A DNA stretch of 64,000 nucleotides from Aquariibacter albus (GTDB lineage: Bacteria; Pseudomonadota; Gammaproteobacteria; Burkholderiales; Burkholderiaceae_C). A program made the translations under genes and the position numbers. The notes under the pieces are model-generated. The model was not told the DNA's origin. It was given only the letters and a program-made list of their open reading frames with translations, and searched no databases. Position 1 is the stretch's first letter; the number at the start of each line of letters is the position of its first letter. Below are positions 9,037 through 17,854 of the stretch, in pieces. Where the stretch lies: NCBI RefSeq assembly GCF_014145335.1, contig NZ_JACIVI010000007.1, forward strand, positions 1 through 64,000, given 5' to 3'.

Positions 9037-10119
9037 ATGGCCGATTATTCGATCGATACATGGCTGGAGCCCATTGACGGTGCGCCGTGTGGCGAGAATC
9101 TTGAGTATGACCTCGAGTTTTTCGAACTGAATCAGTCGCTGGCTGGCAAGCCCGAGACCCAGTTTGCCCCTGCAGAACCACCGCAGTGGATGGTGGTGCG
9201 CGAGCAGGCCGAATCGCTCATGACGCGCACGCGGGACCTGCGTGTGGTGATGGCCTGGGGACGAGCGTGCGTCAACCTCGACGGGGTCCAGGGCTTGACT
9301 CCGATCTTGAAGTTGTTGACGGGCTTGATGGAGGCCTTCTGGAGCGAGGTCCATCCACAACTCGATCCCGATGACGGGGATCCCTTCTCCCGGCTCAGTG
9401 TGCTCGGCGGTTTGGGCAAGTGGGAGGATCTGCTGGGCGACGTGCGCAATGCGCTGCTGCTGCCTGACCGACGCCTGGGCGGCTTGCGCGTGCGCGACGT
9501 TGAGGTGGCGCTTGATCGTTTGGCGCCGCGGCCGGGCGACTCGCCCCGCACGCTGGGTCAGATCCAGGGTTTGCTTGGCGACCTGCCTGAGCTGGCCTCC
9601 CAACTGCGCGACGTCCATACGCATGCCATGCAGGCGGCCCGCGACCTGCAGGCTTTGATGAACAGTCGTTTCGGTGGGGACGTCGCCGTGGACTTGGCCG
9701 ATCTCCGCGGATTGCTGGATGCACTCCGGCAGGCCCTTCCCGACGAGGCCGCCGTCTTGGATGCAGCGGCCGACGGGCCTGCCCTTGCAAGCGAGCGGTA
9801 CAGCCGGGCTGCGGAAGCGGACGCCGACCTCGGATCGCGCGTGCTGTCGACCCCGAGCCGGGCCGGGGGCACGGCCGGCCGGATCGAGTCGCGCCAGGAC
9901 GTGATCCAGGCGCTTCAGCGCATTTGCGATTACCTCGAACGGCACGAGCCCACCAACCCCGCGCAGCTGCTGCTGCGACGCGCGCAGCGCCTCATCGACA
10001 AGGGCTTCATGCAACTGGTGCAAGACCTCGCACCCGATGCCCTGGCCGAAGTCGCTCGGATCATGGGCGTAGACCCTGACAGCATCCCCCGAATCGGGGC
10101 AGATGATGGTTCCTCTTGA
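9037..10119 (+). CDS. tssA: T6SS cap/baseplate-associated protein TssA (ImpA family)
   Basis: 360 residues. The N-terminal ImpA domain has the family signature APCGENLEYD (16-25), then a tract around EPPQWMVVREQAESLMTRTRDLRVV and PILKLLTGLMEAFWSEVHPQLDPDDGDP. The C-terminus (about 285-350) has the short TssA1-type region with AQLLLRRAQRLIDKGFMQL. TssA primes sheath and tube polymerisation at the baseplate in the cytoplasm. It is the first gene of the T6SS run and is followed by tssB after 97 bp. The ATG at 9037 gives full-length alignment with family members. Confidence 0.95.
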   Translation: MADYSIDTWLEPIDGAPCGENLEYDLEFFELNQSLAGKPETQFAPAEPPQWMVVREQAESLMTRTRDLRVVMAWGRACVNLDGVQGLTPILKLLTGLMEAFWSEVHPQLDPDDGDPFSRLSVLGGLGKWEDLLGDVRNALLLPDRRLGGLRVRDVEVALDRLAPRPGDSPRTLGQIQGLLGDLPELASQLRDVHTHAMQAARDLQALMNSRFGGDVAVDLADLRGLLDALRQALPDEAAVLDAAADGPALASERYSRAAEADADLGSRVLSTPSRAGGTAGRIESRQDVIQALQRICDYLERHEPTNPAQLLLRRAQRLIDKGFMQLVQDLAPDALAEVARIMGVDPDSIPRIGADDGSS

Positions 10120-10216
10120 TTCCAAGCCAAGCCGCGCGGCGTAAAACGCGCTGGCCGTCTCGTGGCCCCTGCGGTGCCGCGGCGAACGTGTCCTCGCTCA
10201 TCCTCGGAGAACATTC

Positions 10217-10717
10217 ATGGGCAGCAGTCAGAAGTTCATCGCGCGCAATCGCGCGCCACGCGTGCAGATCGAGTACGACGTCGAGCTGTACGGTGCAGAA
10301 AAAAAGGTGCAGCTGCCCTTCGTCATGGGGGTCATGGCGGACCTCGCCGGCAAGCCCGAGGATCCCTTGCCGCCGGTTGCCGACCGCAAGTTCCTCGAGA
10401 TCGACGTCGACAACTTCGACACCCGCATGAAGGCGATGAAGCCACGAGTCGCCTTCCAGGTGCCCAACACCCTGACCGGTGAAGGCAACCTCTCGGTGGA
10501 CCTGACCTTCGAGAACATGGACGACTTTTCGCCCGCTGCCGTGGCGGCCAAGGTTGACGGATTGAAGCAGCTGCTGGAGGCACGGCAGCAGCTGTCGAAC
10601 CTGGTCACCTACATGGACGGCAAGGGCGGGGCAGAAGAACTCATTGCCCGTGTGCTGAAGGACCCCGCCTTGCTGAGTTCGCTGGGGGCTGCGCCCAAGG
10701 CCGGCGACCCGACCTGA
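10217..10717 (+). CDS. tssB: T6SS contractile sheath small subunit TssB (VipA/ImpB)
   Basis: 166 residues, typical for TssB. It shows the ordered family motifs: RAPRVQIEYDVELYGAEKKV near the start, LPFVMGVMADLAG (35-47), FLEIDVDNFDTRMKAMKPRV and the helical LKQLLEARQQLSNLVTYMDGK. Heterodimers with TssC form the cytoplasmic sheath around the Hcp tube, which contracts to fire the needle. A CTCGGAG ribosome-binding site precedes the ATG. It lies directly upstream of tssC (31 bp), the usual pairing. Confidence 0.97.
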   Translation: MGSSQKFIARNRAPRVQIEYDVELYGAEKKVQLPFVMGVMADLAGKPEDPLPPVADRKFLEIDVDNFDTRMKAMKPRVAFQVPNTLTGEGNLSVDLTFENMDDFSPAAVAAKVDGLKQLLEARQQLSNLVTYMDGKGGAEELIARVLKDPALLSSLGAAPKAGDPT

Positions 10718-10748
10718 TCCGCCACCGACATTCCCGGAGCAAGCGCAT

Positions 10749-12242
10749 ATGGCTGAACCTCTTCAGACCACCTCGTCCGCCTTCGCGGGCGTCACCTTGG
10801 AAGGCAATGACTTCGCAGCCCTGCTGTCCAAGGAGTTCAAACCCAAGAGCGACGAGGCACGCAATGCCGTGGAAGCGGCTGTCCAGACCCTGGCGCAGCA
10901 TGCCTTGCAGAACGTCCAGCTCATCAGCTCGGATACGGTCGCCTCGGTCGAAGCCATGGTCGCAGCAATCGACCGCAAGCTCAGCGAGCAGGTCAACCTC
11001 ATCCTGCATCACGCCGAATTCCAGAAGCTGGAGTCCGCCTGGCGTGGCCTGCACTACATGGTCAACAACACCGAGACGGATGAACAGCTGAAGATCCGCG
11101 TGATGCCGATCTCCAAGCAGGAACTGGGCAAGACGCTCAAGCGCTACAAGGGCACCGCCTGGGACCAGTCGCCCCTTTTCAAGAAGCTCTACGAGGAGGA
11201 GTACGGTCAATTCGGTGGCGAGCCTTTCGGTGCCATCGTCGGCGACTACCACTTCGACCACTCCCCCCCGGATGTTGAGCTGCTGGCCGAGATGAGCAAG
11301 ATTGCTGCATCGGCGCATGCGCCCTTCATCACCGGTGCTGCCCCCTCCGTGATGCAGATGGAGTCCTGGAGCGAGCTCGCCAATCCGCGCGATCTCACCA
11401 AAATCTTCACCACCCCCGAGTACGCAGCCTGGCGCTCGCTGCGAGAGAGCGATGACGCCCGCTACTTGGCGATGTGCATGCCGCGCTTCCTCGGTCGCTT
11501 GCCCTACGGCTCAAAGACCTCGCCGGTCGATGAGTTCAACTTCGAGGAAGACACCGTCGGGGCGGACCACGACAAGTACGCCTGGTGCAATGCCGCGTAC
11601 GCCATGGCCACCAACATCAACCGATCCTTCAAGGAGTACGGCTGGTGTTCGAGGATCCGGGGCGTGGAGTCCGGTGGCGCGGTCGAGAACCTGCCCTCGC
11701 ACACCTTCCCCACCGATGATGGCGGGGTCGACATGAAGTGCCCGACCGAGATCGCGATCTCGGATCGCCGTGAAGCCGAGCTCTCGAAGAATGGCTTCCT
11801 CGCGATGATCCATCGCAAGAACTCTGACTTCGCGGCCTTCATCGGTGCGCAGTCCCTGCAGAAGCCGACCGAGTACGACGATCCCGATGCAACGGCGAAC
11901 GCTGCCCTTGCAGCTCGACTGCCCTATCTGTTCGCATGCAACCGTTTCGCGCACTACTTGAAGTGCATGGTCCGGGACAAGGTGGGCTCGTTCAAGTCGC
12001 GCGAAGACATGGAGCGCTGGCTGAACGATTGGATCTTGAAGTATGTCGACGGTGACCCGAGCAACTCGTCGGAATCCGTCAAGGCGCAGAAGCCCCTGGC
12101 GGCTGCAGAAGTCACGGTCGAGGAAGTGGAGGGTGCACCTGGCTATTACCAGAGCCGCTTCTTCCTGCGTCCGCACTACCAACTTGAAGGCTTGACCGTC
12201 TCGCTGCGCTTGGTCTCCAAGCTGCCCAGCGAGAAGGGCTGA
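10749..12242 (+). CDS. tssC: T6SS contractile sheath large subunit TssC (VipB/ImpC)
   Basis: 497 residues, normal TssC length. Conserved segments include FQKLESAWRGLHYMV, EPFGAIVGDYHFDH, APFITGAAPSVM, CMPRFLGRLPYG and the C-terminal ALAARLPYLFACNRFAHYLK plus SRFFLRPHYQLEGLTVSLRL. TssC is the larger sheath protomer and carries the ClpV-accessible surface of the sheath. It follows tssB and precedes hcp, so sheath and inner tube subunits are co-expressed. Confidence 0.97.
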   Translation: MAEPLQTTSSAFAGVTLEGNDFAALLSKEFKPKSDEARNAVEAAVQTLAQHALQNVQLISSDTVASVEAMVAAIDRKLSEQVNLILHHAEFQKLESAWRGLHYMVNNTETDEQLKIRVMPISKQELGKTLKRYKGTAWDQSPLFKKLYEEEYGQFGGEPFGAIVGDYHFDHSPPDVELLAEMSKIAASAHAPFITGAAPSVMQMESWSELANPRDLTKIFTTPEYAAWRSLRESDDARYLAMCMPRFLGRLPYGSKTSPVDEFNFEEDTVGADHDKYAWCNAAYAMATNINRSFKEYGWCSRIRGVESGGAVENLPSHTFPTDDGGVDMKCPTEIAISDRREAELSKNGFLAMIHRKNSDFAAFIGAQSLQKPTEYDDPDATANAALAARLPYLFACNRFAHYLKCMVRDKVGSFKSREDMERWLNDWILKYVDGDPSNSSESVKAQKPLAAAEVTVEEVEGAPGYYQSRFFLRPHYQLEGLTVSLRLVSKLPSEKG

Positions 12243-12316
12243 GCCGAGAGTCCGCAGTCCCTTCAACCTGCCGGATCGCTCTTTAGGCGCGGCACCATCG
12301 ATCGAGGAGCATTGAC

Positions 12317-12853
12317 ATGCCTGGAAATGCGTTCATCAAGTTCAACGGCGTCAAGGACGGCGAGTCGCTGCAGGAGACCCATCCAGGGTCCGCGGGTTGG
12401 ATCGAGATCAGCGACTGGAGCTGGGACATCGAGGCCGAGACCAGTTTCCTCAAGGGAGCCGGCGCCTCGGTCGGCAAGCCGACCCCTGGCACCTTGTCGT
12501 TCACGCACTACTACGACAACGCCTCGCCCGAGATCATGAATCGCATCGTTCAGGGAACGCATTTCCTGGACGTCCACATCGTGATGCTGAAACAGACCGG
12601 CAGCAAAAGCGGCAAGGGCGAGGTCTATTACGGGATGACGATGAAGACCGTGTTCATCACCAAGGTCTCGACCAAGGGCGGTGAGGATGGCTCGGTCAGC
12701 CAGGATGTCGACATGGTCTTCAAGGAAGTGGCCATCGGCTACAAGCCCCAGTCGGGGATGACGGGTGGTCTGGGTACCCAGAAGGACTTCACCTGGGACA
12801 TCTCGAAGATGAAGGTGGAAGGTGTGGCGACCGCAAACCTTGCGGTCAAGTAA
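12317..12853 (+). CDS. hcp: Hcp inner-tube protein (TssD)
   Basis: 178 residues. Hcp1-family features are present: a start like MPGNAFIKFNGVKDGES, ISDWSWDIEAET, the GTLSFTHYYDNASPEI motif, and VFKEVAIGYKPQ near the end. Hexameric rings of Hcp stack into the tube that is secreted with VgrG. A GAGGAGC ribosome-binding site sits about 8 bases before the ATG. It is the longest and most canonical of three consecutive Hcp-like genes and is probably the tube-forming one. Confidence 0.95.
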   Translation: MPGNAFIKFNGVKDGESLQETHPGSAGWIEISDWSWDIEAETSFLKGAGASVGKPTPGTLSFTHYYDNASPEIMNRIVQGTHFLDVHIVMLKQTGSKSGKGEVYYGMTMKTVFITKVSTKGGEDGSVSQDVDMVFKEVAIGYKPQSGMTGGLGTQKDFTWDISKMKVEGVATANLAVK

Positions 12854-12904
12854 GCCCAGGAGGCTGCCTCCGCTCCGATCCCTGTTGCGACTCCACGGCC
12901 TCTC

Positions 12905-13420
12905 ATGTCCACCCAGATCTTTCTGCACATCGAGGTCCAGGGTCGCAACATCACCGGCGAGGCCACCACCTCGGGCTACGAGGGCGAGATCGAGGTCAAC
13001 AGCTTTGAGTTGGGCATGGAGGTTCGCGGTACCTCGTCGCAGACCGGCACGACCAAGCGCCAGCTGAGCTACGGCAACCTCAGCATCACCAAGTACTACG
13101 ACAAGGCCTCAGTCAATCTGGCCCGCGCACTCGAGCGGGATGCCGTCTTTGACCACCTCCGACTCACCGTCGATCAACATCGGATCGAGACCCAGCAGCA
13201 GAAGGATCAGAGCCCGATCATGCTCATCGAGCTCTTCGACGGGCGCATCGAGAAGATCGATATCAAGCTCAATGATGGCGGAGACAAGGGCGCGACGATT
13301 GAGGAGTCGATCGAGTTCTCGTACCGGAAGCTGGAGGTGGGCTATGTGCCGCTGGATGTTGCACGTCGCCGCCGACAGGCCGGCATGACGTTCAGCGCAA
13401 CGCTGCCGGCCGTGGACTGA
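12905..13420 (+). CDS. Second Hcp-family protein
   Basis: 171 residues of Hcp fold. It begins with MSTQIFLHIEVQGRNITGEA, then EIEVNSFELGMEVRG, the Hcp-like LSYGNLSITKYYDKASVNLA and a C-terminal IEESIEFSYRKLEVGYVPLD. It is divergent from the first Hcp 52 bp upstream. It may be a second tube subunit, a capping ring or a cargo-carrying Hcp. The following Hcp-like gene starts 4 bp after its stop. Confidence 0.85.
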   Translation: MSTQIFLHIEVQGRNITGEATTSGYEGEIEVNSFELGMEVRGTSSQTGTTKRQLSYGNLSITKYYDKASVNLARALERDAVFDHLRLTVDQHRIETQQQKDQSPIMLIELFDGRIEKIDIKLNDGGDKGATIEESIEFSYRKLEVGYVPLDVARRRRQAGMTFSATLPAVD

Positions 13421-13424
13421 AGCC

Positions 13425-14075
13425 ATGGCGACCCACTGCTATCTCAAGCTGCTCGACAAGAGCGGGGCCCCGGTTGTCGGCGAGGTGGTGACCCCCGCCT
13501 ACAAGGATCAGATTGCCTGCGCGGACTGGTCGGTTGACATCGGCATGCAGCAGGACCGGGCAGGCGCCCCGGGAAAGGCCTCAGGCAGGGCGCTCGGCAT
13601 GTCGCTTTTCAAGTTCGGCAAGGCGCCGGACAAGTCCAGCACCCGGATCATGGCGGCGCTCCGGGATGGCGAGCAGTTCACCCAGGCGATCTTCACGATC
13701 TACGAGGAGCTTCAGGGGTCCGAGGATCTGACCGAGGGCAGCTTCCACTTGGTCGTCAAGCTCAACCAGGTCACGGTGCATGAGTACCAGGTTCAGGGCG
13801 AGACCAGCGAGAAGGAGGTCACGCTCAAGGAGCAGTGCTCCTTCCAGTACCAGAGCGTCTACTTTGATTACGGGGGTGGGGTCACCCTCAATCAGCCGCC
13901 CAATGCGGAGGCCTTCAAGCCGGTCGACAAACTCGACGAACTCGTTGCCGAGGCGAAGCGCCTCTCCCCCATCGAACGGGGCAATCTGATCAACCTGATC
14001 AAGCGGATCCGCGACGACGAAGACGACAAGAGCGCGGTCTCGGGGAAGGGGGTCAAGCCGCATGGCACTCGATAA
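13425..14075 (+). CDS. Third Hcp-like protein with a charged C-terminal extension
   Basis: 216 residues. Residues 1-150 match the Hcp layout: MATHCYLKLLDKSG, IACADWSVDIGMQQDR, LGMSLFKFGKAPDKSSTRIM, a paired-strand region and QCSFQYQSVYFDYG. After that comes a roughly 60-residue helical, charged tail that normal Hcp proteins lack (LDELVAEAKRLSPIERGNLI, then a DDEDD stretch). The gene overlaps the zinc-ribbon gene by 14 bp, suggesting coupled translation. The tail could be an adaptor for the zinc-ribbon partner or a cargo module; this is inferred from arrangement only. Confidence 0.75.
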   Translation: MATHCYLKLLDKSGAPVVGEVVTPAYKDQIACADWSVDIGMQQDRAGAPGKASGRALGMSLFKFGKAPDKSSTRIMAALRDGEQFTQAIFTIYEELQGSEDLTEGSFHLVVKLNQVTVHEYQVQGETSEKEVTLKEQCSFQYQSVYFDYGGGVTLNQPPNAEAFKPVDKLDELVAEAKRLSPIERGNLINLIKRIRDDEDDKSAVSGKGVKPHGTR

Positions 14076-14622
14076 CTACCGGGATCTCAGCGACCGCAGC
14101 AAGAGCCTGTCCGCAGGCTTCCAGTTTGAGTTCGCCTGCAGCCATTGCAAGACAGCCTGGCGCTCACCGTACCGGCCGTTCCGGACAGGACAGCTGACCG
14201 GCGTGCTGCTGCGCGCAAGCCATTACATCCGCAAGCTGAGCGTGGTGGGCCAGGTGGGCGCTGACTTGGCCGAGTACGCGACGGACAAGGCCCATGCCGA
14301 GGCCCTGCAGGACGCGATGGTCCTCGCCCGCCAACGCTACACCGAGTGCCCGAAGTGCCAGCACGCCTACTGCGACAACTGCATGGATGGTTCCGTCTGC
14401 GTGCCATGCATGGGCTCGGCTCTTGATCACGCACCCCGTGCCGGGTCTGAGGCAGGTGCCGCATCGGCCACCTGCCCGCAATGTCAGGCTGCAGCAGCCG
14501 GTGGACGCTTCTGTGCCGAGTGCGGTTTCGATTTCGCGGCCACCCACAAGTCCTGCCCCGGATGCGGTGCGCTGTGCCAGCGGCAGTCGCGCTTCTGCAC
14601 CGACTGTGGCCACAGTTTCTGA
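14062..14622 (+). CDS. Multi-zinc-ribbon protein of unknown role in the T6SS operon
   Basis: 186 residues with a series of Cys pairs: CSHC (27-30), CPKC and CDNC, CVPC, then CPQC, CAEC, CPGC and CTDC toward the end. These would form about four zinc ribbons or knuckles. Between the first pair and the rest is a hydrophobic helical stretch (TGVLLRASHYIRKLSVVGQV). There is no signal peptide, so it is cytoplasmic. It starts inside the 3' end of the third Hcp-like gene and lies 12 bp before tagJ. Zinc ribbons usually mediate protein or nucleic-acid contacts; no T6SS function for such a protein is known to me. Confidence 0.8.
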   Translation: MALDNYRDLSDRSKSLSAGFQFEFACSHCKTAWRSPYRPFRTGQLTGVLLRASHYIRKLSVVGQVGADLAEYATDKAHAEALQDAMVLARQRYTECPKCQHAYCDNCMDGSVCVPCMGSALDHAPRAGSEAGAASATCPQCQAAAAGGRFCAECGFDFAATHKSCPGCGALCQRQSRFCTDCGHSF

Positions 14623-14634
14623 CCCGAGCCTGCC

Positions 14635-15447
14635 ATGAATCATCCCGCACTCTCCGAGGCCGAATCCGCCATTCGCGCGGGCATGCCCCGGTCGGCGCTC
14701 ACCGCCCTGACCCTGGCCGTCAAGGCCAGCCCGGGGGATGTCCGGCTGCGCATCTTCCTGGCCCAGCTGCTCTGTGTGCTCGGGCAGTGGGACCGGGCGC
14801 ATACCCAGCTCAATGTCGCGGCGGATCTCGATGCGACGGTACAGCCCATGCGCGAGATGGTCGGCCATGCCCTTCGCTGCGAGCTGATGCGTGCCGCAGT
14901 CTTCGAAGGCCGCCGCTCGCCGATGATCTTTGGCCAGCCGGATGAATGGATGGCGCTTCTGATCGAGTCCCTGCTGCAGGCCGGACAGGGTCAGCAGGCT
15001 CAGGCCCAGGGGCTTGCCGACCGGGCCTTCGAGGCGGCTCCGGCCAGCGCGGGGCGGCTCAATGGTCAGCCCTTCGCCTGGATCGCCGATGCGGATTCCC
15101 GCCTGGGGCCGGTGCTGGAGGCCATGATCAACGGCCGCTACTACTGGTTGCCGTTTTCGCGATTGAGTCATGTCCGCATCGAGGCGCCGACCGACTTGCG
15201 CGATATCGTCTGGCTGCCTGCCACGGTGACGTTCATCAACGGTGGCGAGGCCATCGCGATGCTGCCGACCCGCTACCCAGGGACCGAACGAAGCGGGGAG
15301 GACGCCCTGCTGATGGCCCGGCAGACCGCGTGGCAGCCAGCGGGTGCCGAGCGCTGGTTCGGCCTGGGTCAGCGCGTGCTCGTGACCGATCAGGGGGAGC
15401 ACGACCTCCTCGGCATTCGCGAGATTGAGCTGAACGGCCATGGCTGA
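14635..15447 (+). CDS. tagJ: T6SS accessory protein TagJ (ImpE/SciE family)
   Basis: 270 residues. The N-terminal half is TPR-like (residues 8-70, RSALTALTLAVKASPGDVRLR and FLAQLLCVLGQWDRAHTQLN). The C-terminal ImpE domain has GQPFAWIADADSRLGPVLEA, INGRYYWLPFSRLSHVRIEAP and the DLRDIVWLPATVTFINGG region. TagJ binds the sheath protein TssB in systems where it has been studied and modulates sheath turnover by ClpV. It overlaps tssE by 8 bp. Confidence 0.93.
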   Translation: MNHPALSEAESAIRAGMPRSALTALTLAVKASPGDVRLRIFLAQLLCVLGQWDRAHTQLNVAADLDATVQPMREMVGHALRCELMRAAVFEGRRSPMIFGQPDEWMALLIESLLQAGQGQQAQAQGLADRAFEAAPASAGRLNGQPFAWIADADSRLGPVLEAMINGRYYWLPFSRLSHVRIEAPTDLRDIVWLPATVTFINGGEAIAMLPTRYPGTERSGEDALLMARQTAWQPAGAERWFGLGQRVLVTDQGEHDLLGIREIELNGHG

Positions 15448-15967
15448 GCTGAACTCCAGGGATCGCCTGCAGCCTTCCTTGCTGGACCGATTGATCGACG
15501 TCGATCCCCAGGCCGCGCAGGAAAGCGTCGAAGGGCGCATCTTGTCGCGAGCCCAGCTGCGGGCCGCGGTCCTGCGTGACCTGACGTGGCTGTTCAACAC
15601 CACGCGGCCCGAGCCTGAGGTCGCCTCGGAGCGCAAGGCCGAACTGGCCTTGTGGGCCAGCCATGCCGAGGCCCGCCGCTCGGTCCTGAATTTCGGCATG
15701 CCGGCCTTCGCCGGCATCACCCTGTCCTCGCTCGACCGCCTGGCCATGGAGCGCGCCGTCCTGGAATCGATCCGCTGCTTCGAGCCCCGGATCGATGCCG
15801 ACACCCTGGACGTCGAGATCTCGATCCATCCCTACGCCCACCACAACACGGTTCAGCTCAAGATCCGCGGCCAGCTCTGGGCCCAGCCTGTGCCGCTGGA
15901 GCTGATGCTGGCGGCCGAGGTGGATGTCGAGACCGGCTTTACCCGTGTGCGCGACCTGCGAGCCTGA
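15440..15967 (+). CDS. tssE: T6SS baseplate wedge protein TssE (gp25-like)
   Basis: 175 residues. It has the gp25-like core: RLQPSLLDRLIDVDPQ, LRDLTWLFNTTRPEPE, RSVLNFGMPAFAGITLSS and IRCFEPRIDADTLDVEI. The EPR segment is the conserved gp25 motif. TssE joins TssF, TssG and TssK in the cytoplasmic baseplate and initiates sheath assembly. Its start overlaps the end of tagJ and tssF follows 8 bp downstream. Confidence 0.95.
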   Translation: MAELNSRDRLQPSLLDRLIDVDPQAAQESVEGRILSRAQLRAAVLRDLTWLFNTTRPEPEVASERKAELALWASHAEARRSVLNFGMPAFAGITLSSLDRLAMERAVLESIRCFEPRIDADTLDVEISIHPYAHHNTVQLKIRGQLWAQPVPLELMLAAEVDVETGFTRVRDLRA

Positions 15968-15975
15968 GCGGCACC

Positions 15976-17844
15976 ATGGACCCCCGGCTGCTGCGCTACT
16001 ACAACCAGGAGCTGCGCTACCTGCGCGAGCTCGGGGGCGAATTCGCGCGCGAGTTTCCGAAGGTGGCGGCCCGTCTCGGCATGGAGGGCCTCGAGGTCAG
16101 CGATCCCTATGTCGAGCGGCTGCTCGAAGGCTGCGCCTTCCTCGCGGCTCGGGTGCAGCTCAAGCAGGATGCCGAGTTCCCGCGCTTCTCGCACCGCCTG
16201 CTGGAACTGGTCTACCCCAACTTCCTCGCCCCCTTGCCGGCCATGCTGGTGGCCCAGGTCCAGCCGCAGCTCAGCGACCCCAACCTGCTGGCCTGCCCGG
16301 AGCTGCCCCAGGGCACGGCCCTGTTCAGTGCGCCGCTCAGCCACACCCCGACCCGGTGCGAGTTCCGCACGGCGCAGGCTCTGCAGCTGACGCCCTTGAG
16401 CACCGTCTCGGCCGATTACTTCCGCAACGTCGGAGACCTCGGTCTCGGAGGTTCGGGGGGGGCGATGCGACCCCGTTGCGGGGTGCGCGTGCGCCTGGCC
16501 CTCCCCGCCGGAGCGTCGCTTGCCAAACTCCGGCTGGACCGCCTGCGCTTCTACCTGGGCGGTCAGGTGGAAGTCGGCATGCGTCTGCACGAGCTCATGG
16601 TCTCGTCCTGTGTCGGCGTGCTGGTGGGCGTGCCGGGCAACCCGGCGGGACGCGAGATGCTGGACGCCGCCTGCGTGCAGGCGGTCGGCTATGCCGACGG
16701 CGAGGCCATGCTGCCCATGCAGCTCCGCGGACAGGCCGGCACACGCCTCGTCCAGGAGTACTTCGCCTTCGCGGAGCGCTTCCTCTTCATCGAGGTCCAG
16801 GGTCTGCAGTCGGTGCTGAACGGCCTGCCGGGCGAAACGCTGGAGCTGAATTTCCTCTTCGATCGACTGGGCACCGGGCTGGACGGTGTGGTCGAGCCGG
16901 CGAATTTCAGCCTGCACTGCGCACCGGCGATCAACCTCTTTCCCAAGCGAGCCGACCGCATCGGCCTCAGCGAAGGTCAGCACGAGTACCACGTGGTGCC
17001 GGACCGGACCGCTCCGCTCGACTACGAGGTGTATGACATCACGGGCCTCAGCGGCATCGACGACGCCGGTCAGGAGCGCGAGTTCCTGCCGCTCTACGCG
17101 CCTGCGCATGACAACCCGATGCGGCAGAGCGCCTACTTCAGCGCCTGGCGCGAGCCGCGGCTGCCGTCGGAGCAGGCGCGTCGCGATGGTCCCCGCTCGG
17201 GCTATGTCGGATCCGAGGTCTTCGTCACCCTGGTCGATCCCGAGGATGCCCCGGTCGACCTGGGCATCCGCCAGCTCTCCGTGCGCACCCGCTGCACCAA
17301 CCGCGACCTCAGCATCTTCGTCGGCAGCACCGCCGCCGGGGCCGAGCTGAGCCTGGAGCCCGGCCTGCCCGTGCAGGGCGCGCGCTGCATCGCCGGCCCC
17401 TCGCGACCCCACACCGCGCTGCGGGAGGGCGGCGTCGCCTGGCGCTTCATCAACCTGCTGTCGCTGAACTACCTTTCGCTCGTCGACATCGAGCCCGGAT
17501 CGGCTGCCGCCGTCTTGCGCGACATGCTGAGCCGCTTCCCGCTCGGTACCGAGCCGGCCCAGCGCCGACAGATCGAGACCCTGCAGCGCGTGGTCGCCCG
17601 CAGCGTGGTGCGTCGCCATCCGGCGCCGGGCCCCATTGCCTTCTCGCGCGGCATCGAGATCGAGCTGCATGTCGACGAGCTCGGCTTCGAGGGCAGCAGT
17701 GCCGTTCTCTTCGGCGCCGTGCTGCACCACCACCTGTCCCGGCATGCCTCGACCAACAGCTTCGTCGAGACCGTGCTGATCTCCCTGTCGCGGGGTGAAC
17801 TGATGCGCTGGCGGCCGATGCTGGGCCGTCGCGCCGTGCGCTGA
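15976..17844 (+). CDS. tssF: T6SS baseplate protein TssF (VasA/ImpG)
   Basis: 622 residues from the ATG at 15976. The open frame extends further upstream, but this start gives the family N-terminus MDPRLLRYYNQELRYLRELG followed by GEFAREFPKVAARLGM and DPYVERLLEGCAFLAARVQLK. Later motifs include YPNFLAPLPAM, INLFPKRADRI, EYHVVPDRTAPLDYEVYDI and the C-terminal MLSRFPLGTEPAQRRQIETL. TssF is the main wedge component of the baseplate and binds TssG. It sits between tssE and tssG, the usual order. Confidence 0.97.
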   Translation: MDPRLLRYYNQELRYLRELGGEFAREFPKVAARLGMEGLEVSDPYVERLLEGCAFLAARVQLKQDAEFPRFSHRLLELVYPNFLAPLPAMLVAQVQPQLSDPNLLACPELPQGTALFSAPLSHTPTRCEFRTAQALQLTPLSTVSADYFRNVGDLGLGGSGGAMRPRCGVRVRLALPAGASLAKLRLDRLRFYLGGQVEVGMRLHELMVSSCVGVLVGVPGNPAGREMLDAACVQAVGYADGEAMLPMQLRGQAGTRLVQEYFAFAERFLFIEVQGLQSVLNGLPGETLELNFLFDRLGTGLDGVVEPANFSLHCAPAINLFPKRADRIGLSEGQHEYHVVPDRTAPLDYEVYDITGLSGIDDAGQEREFLPLYAPAHDNPMRQSAYFSAWREPRLPSEQARRDGPRSGYVGSEVFVTLVDPEDAPVDLGIRQLSVRTRCTNRDLSIFVGSTAAGAELSLEPGLPVQGARCIAGPSRPHTALREGGVAWRFINLLSLNYLSLVDIEPGSAAAVLRDMLSRFPLGTEPAQRRQIETLQRVVARSVVRRHPAPGPIAFSRGIEIELHVDELGFEGSSAVLFGAVLHHHLSRHASTNSFVETVLISLSRGELMRWRPMLGRRAVR

Positions 17845-17854
17845 GCGGGCGGTC

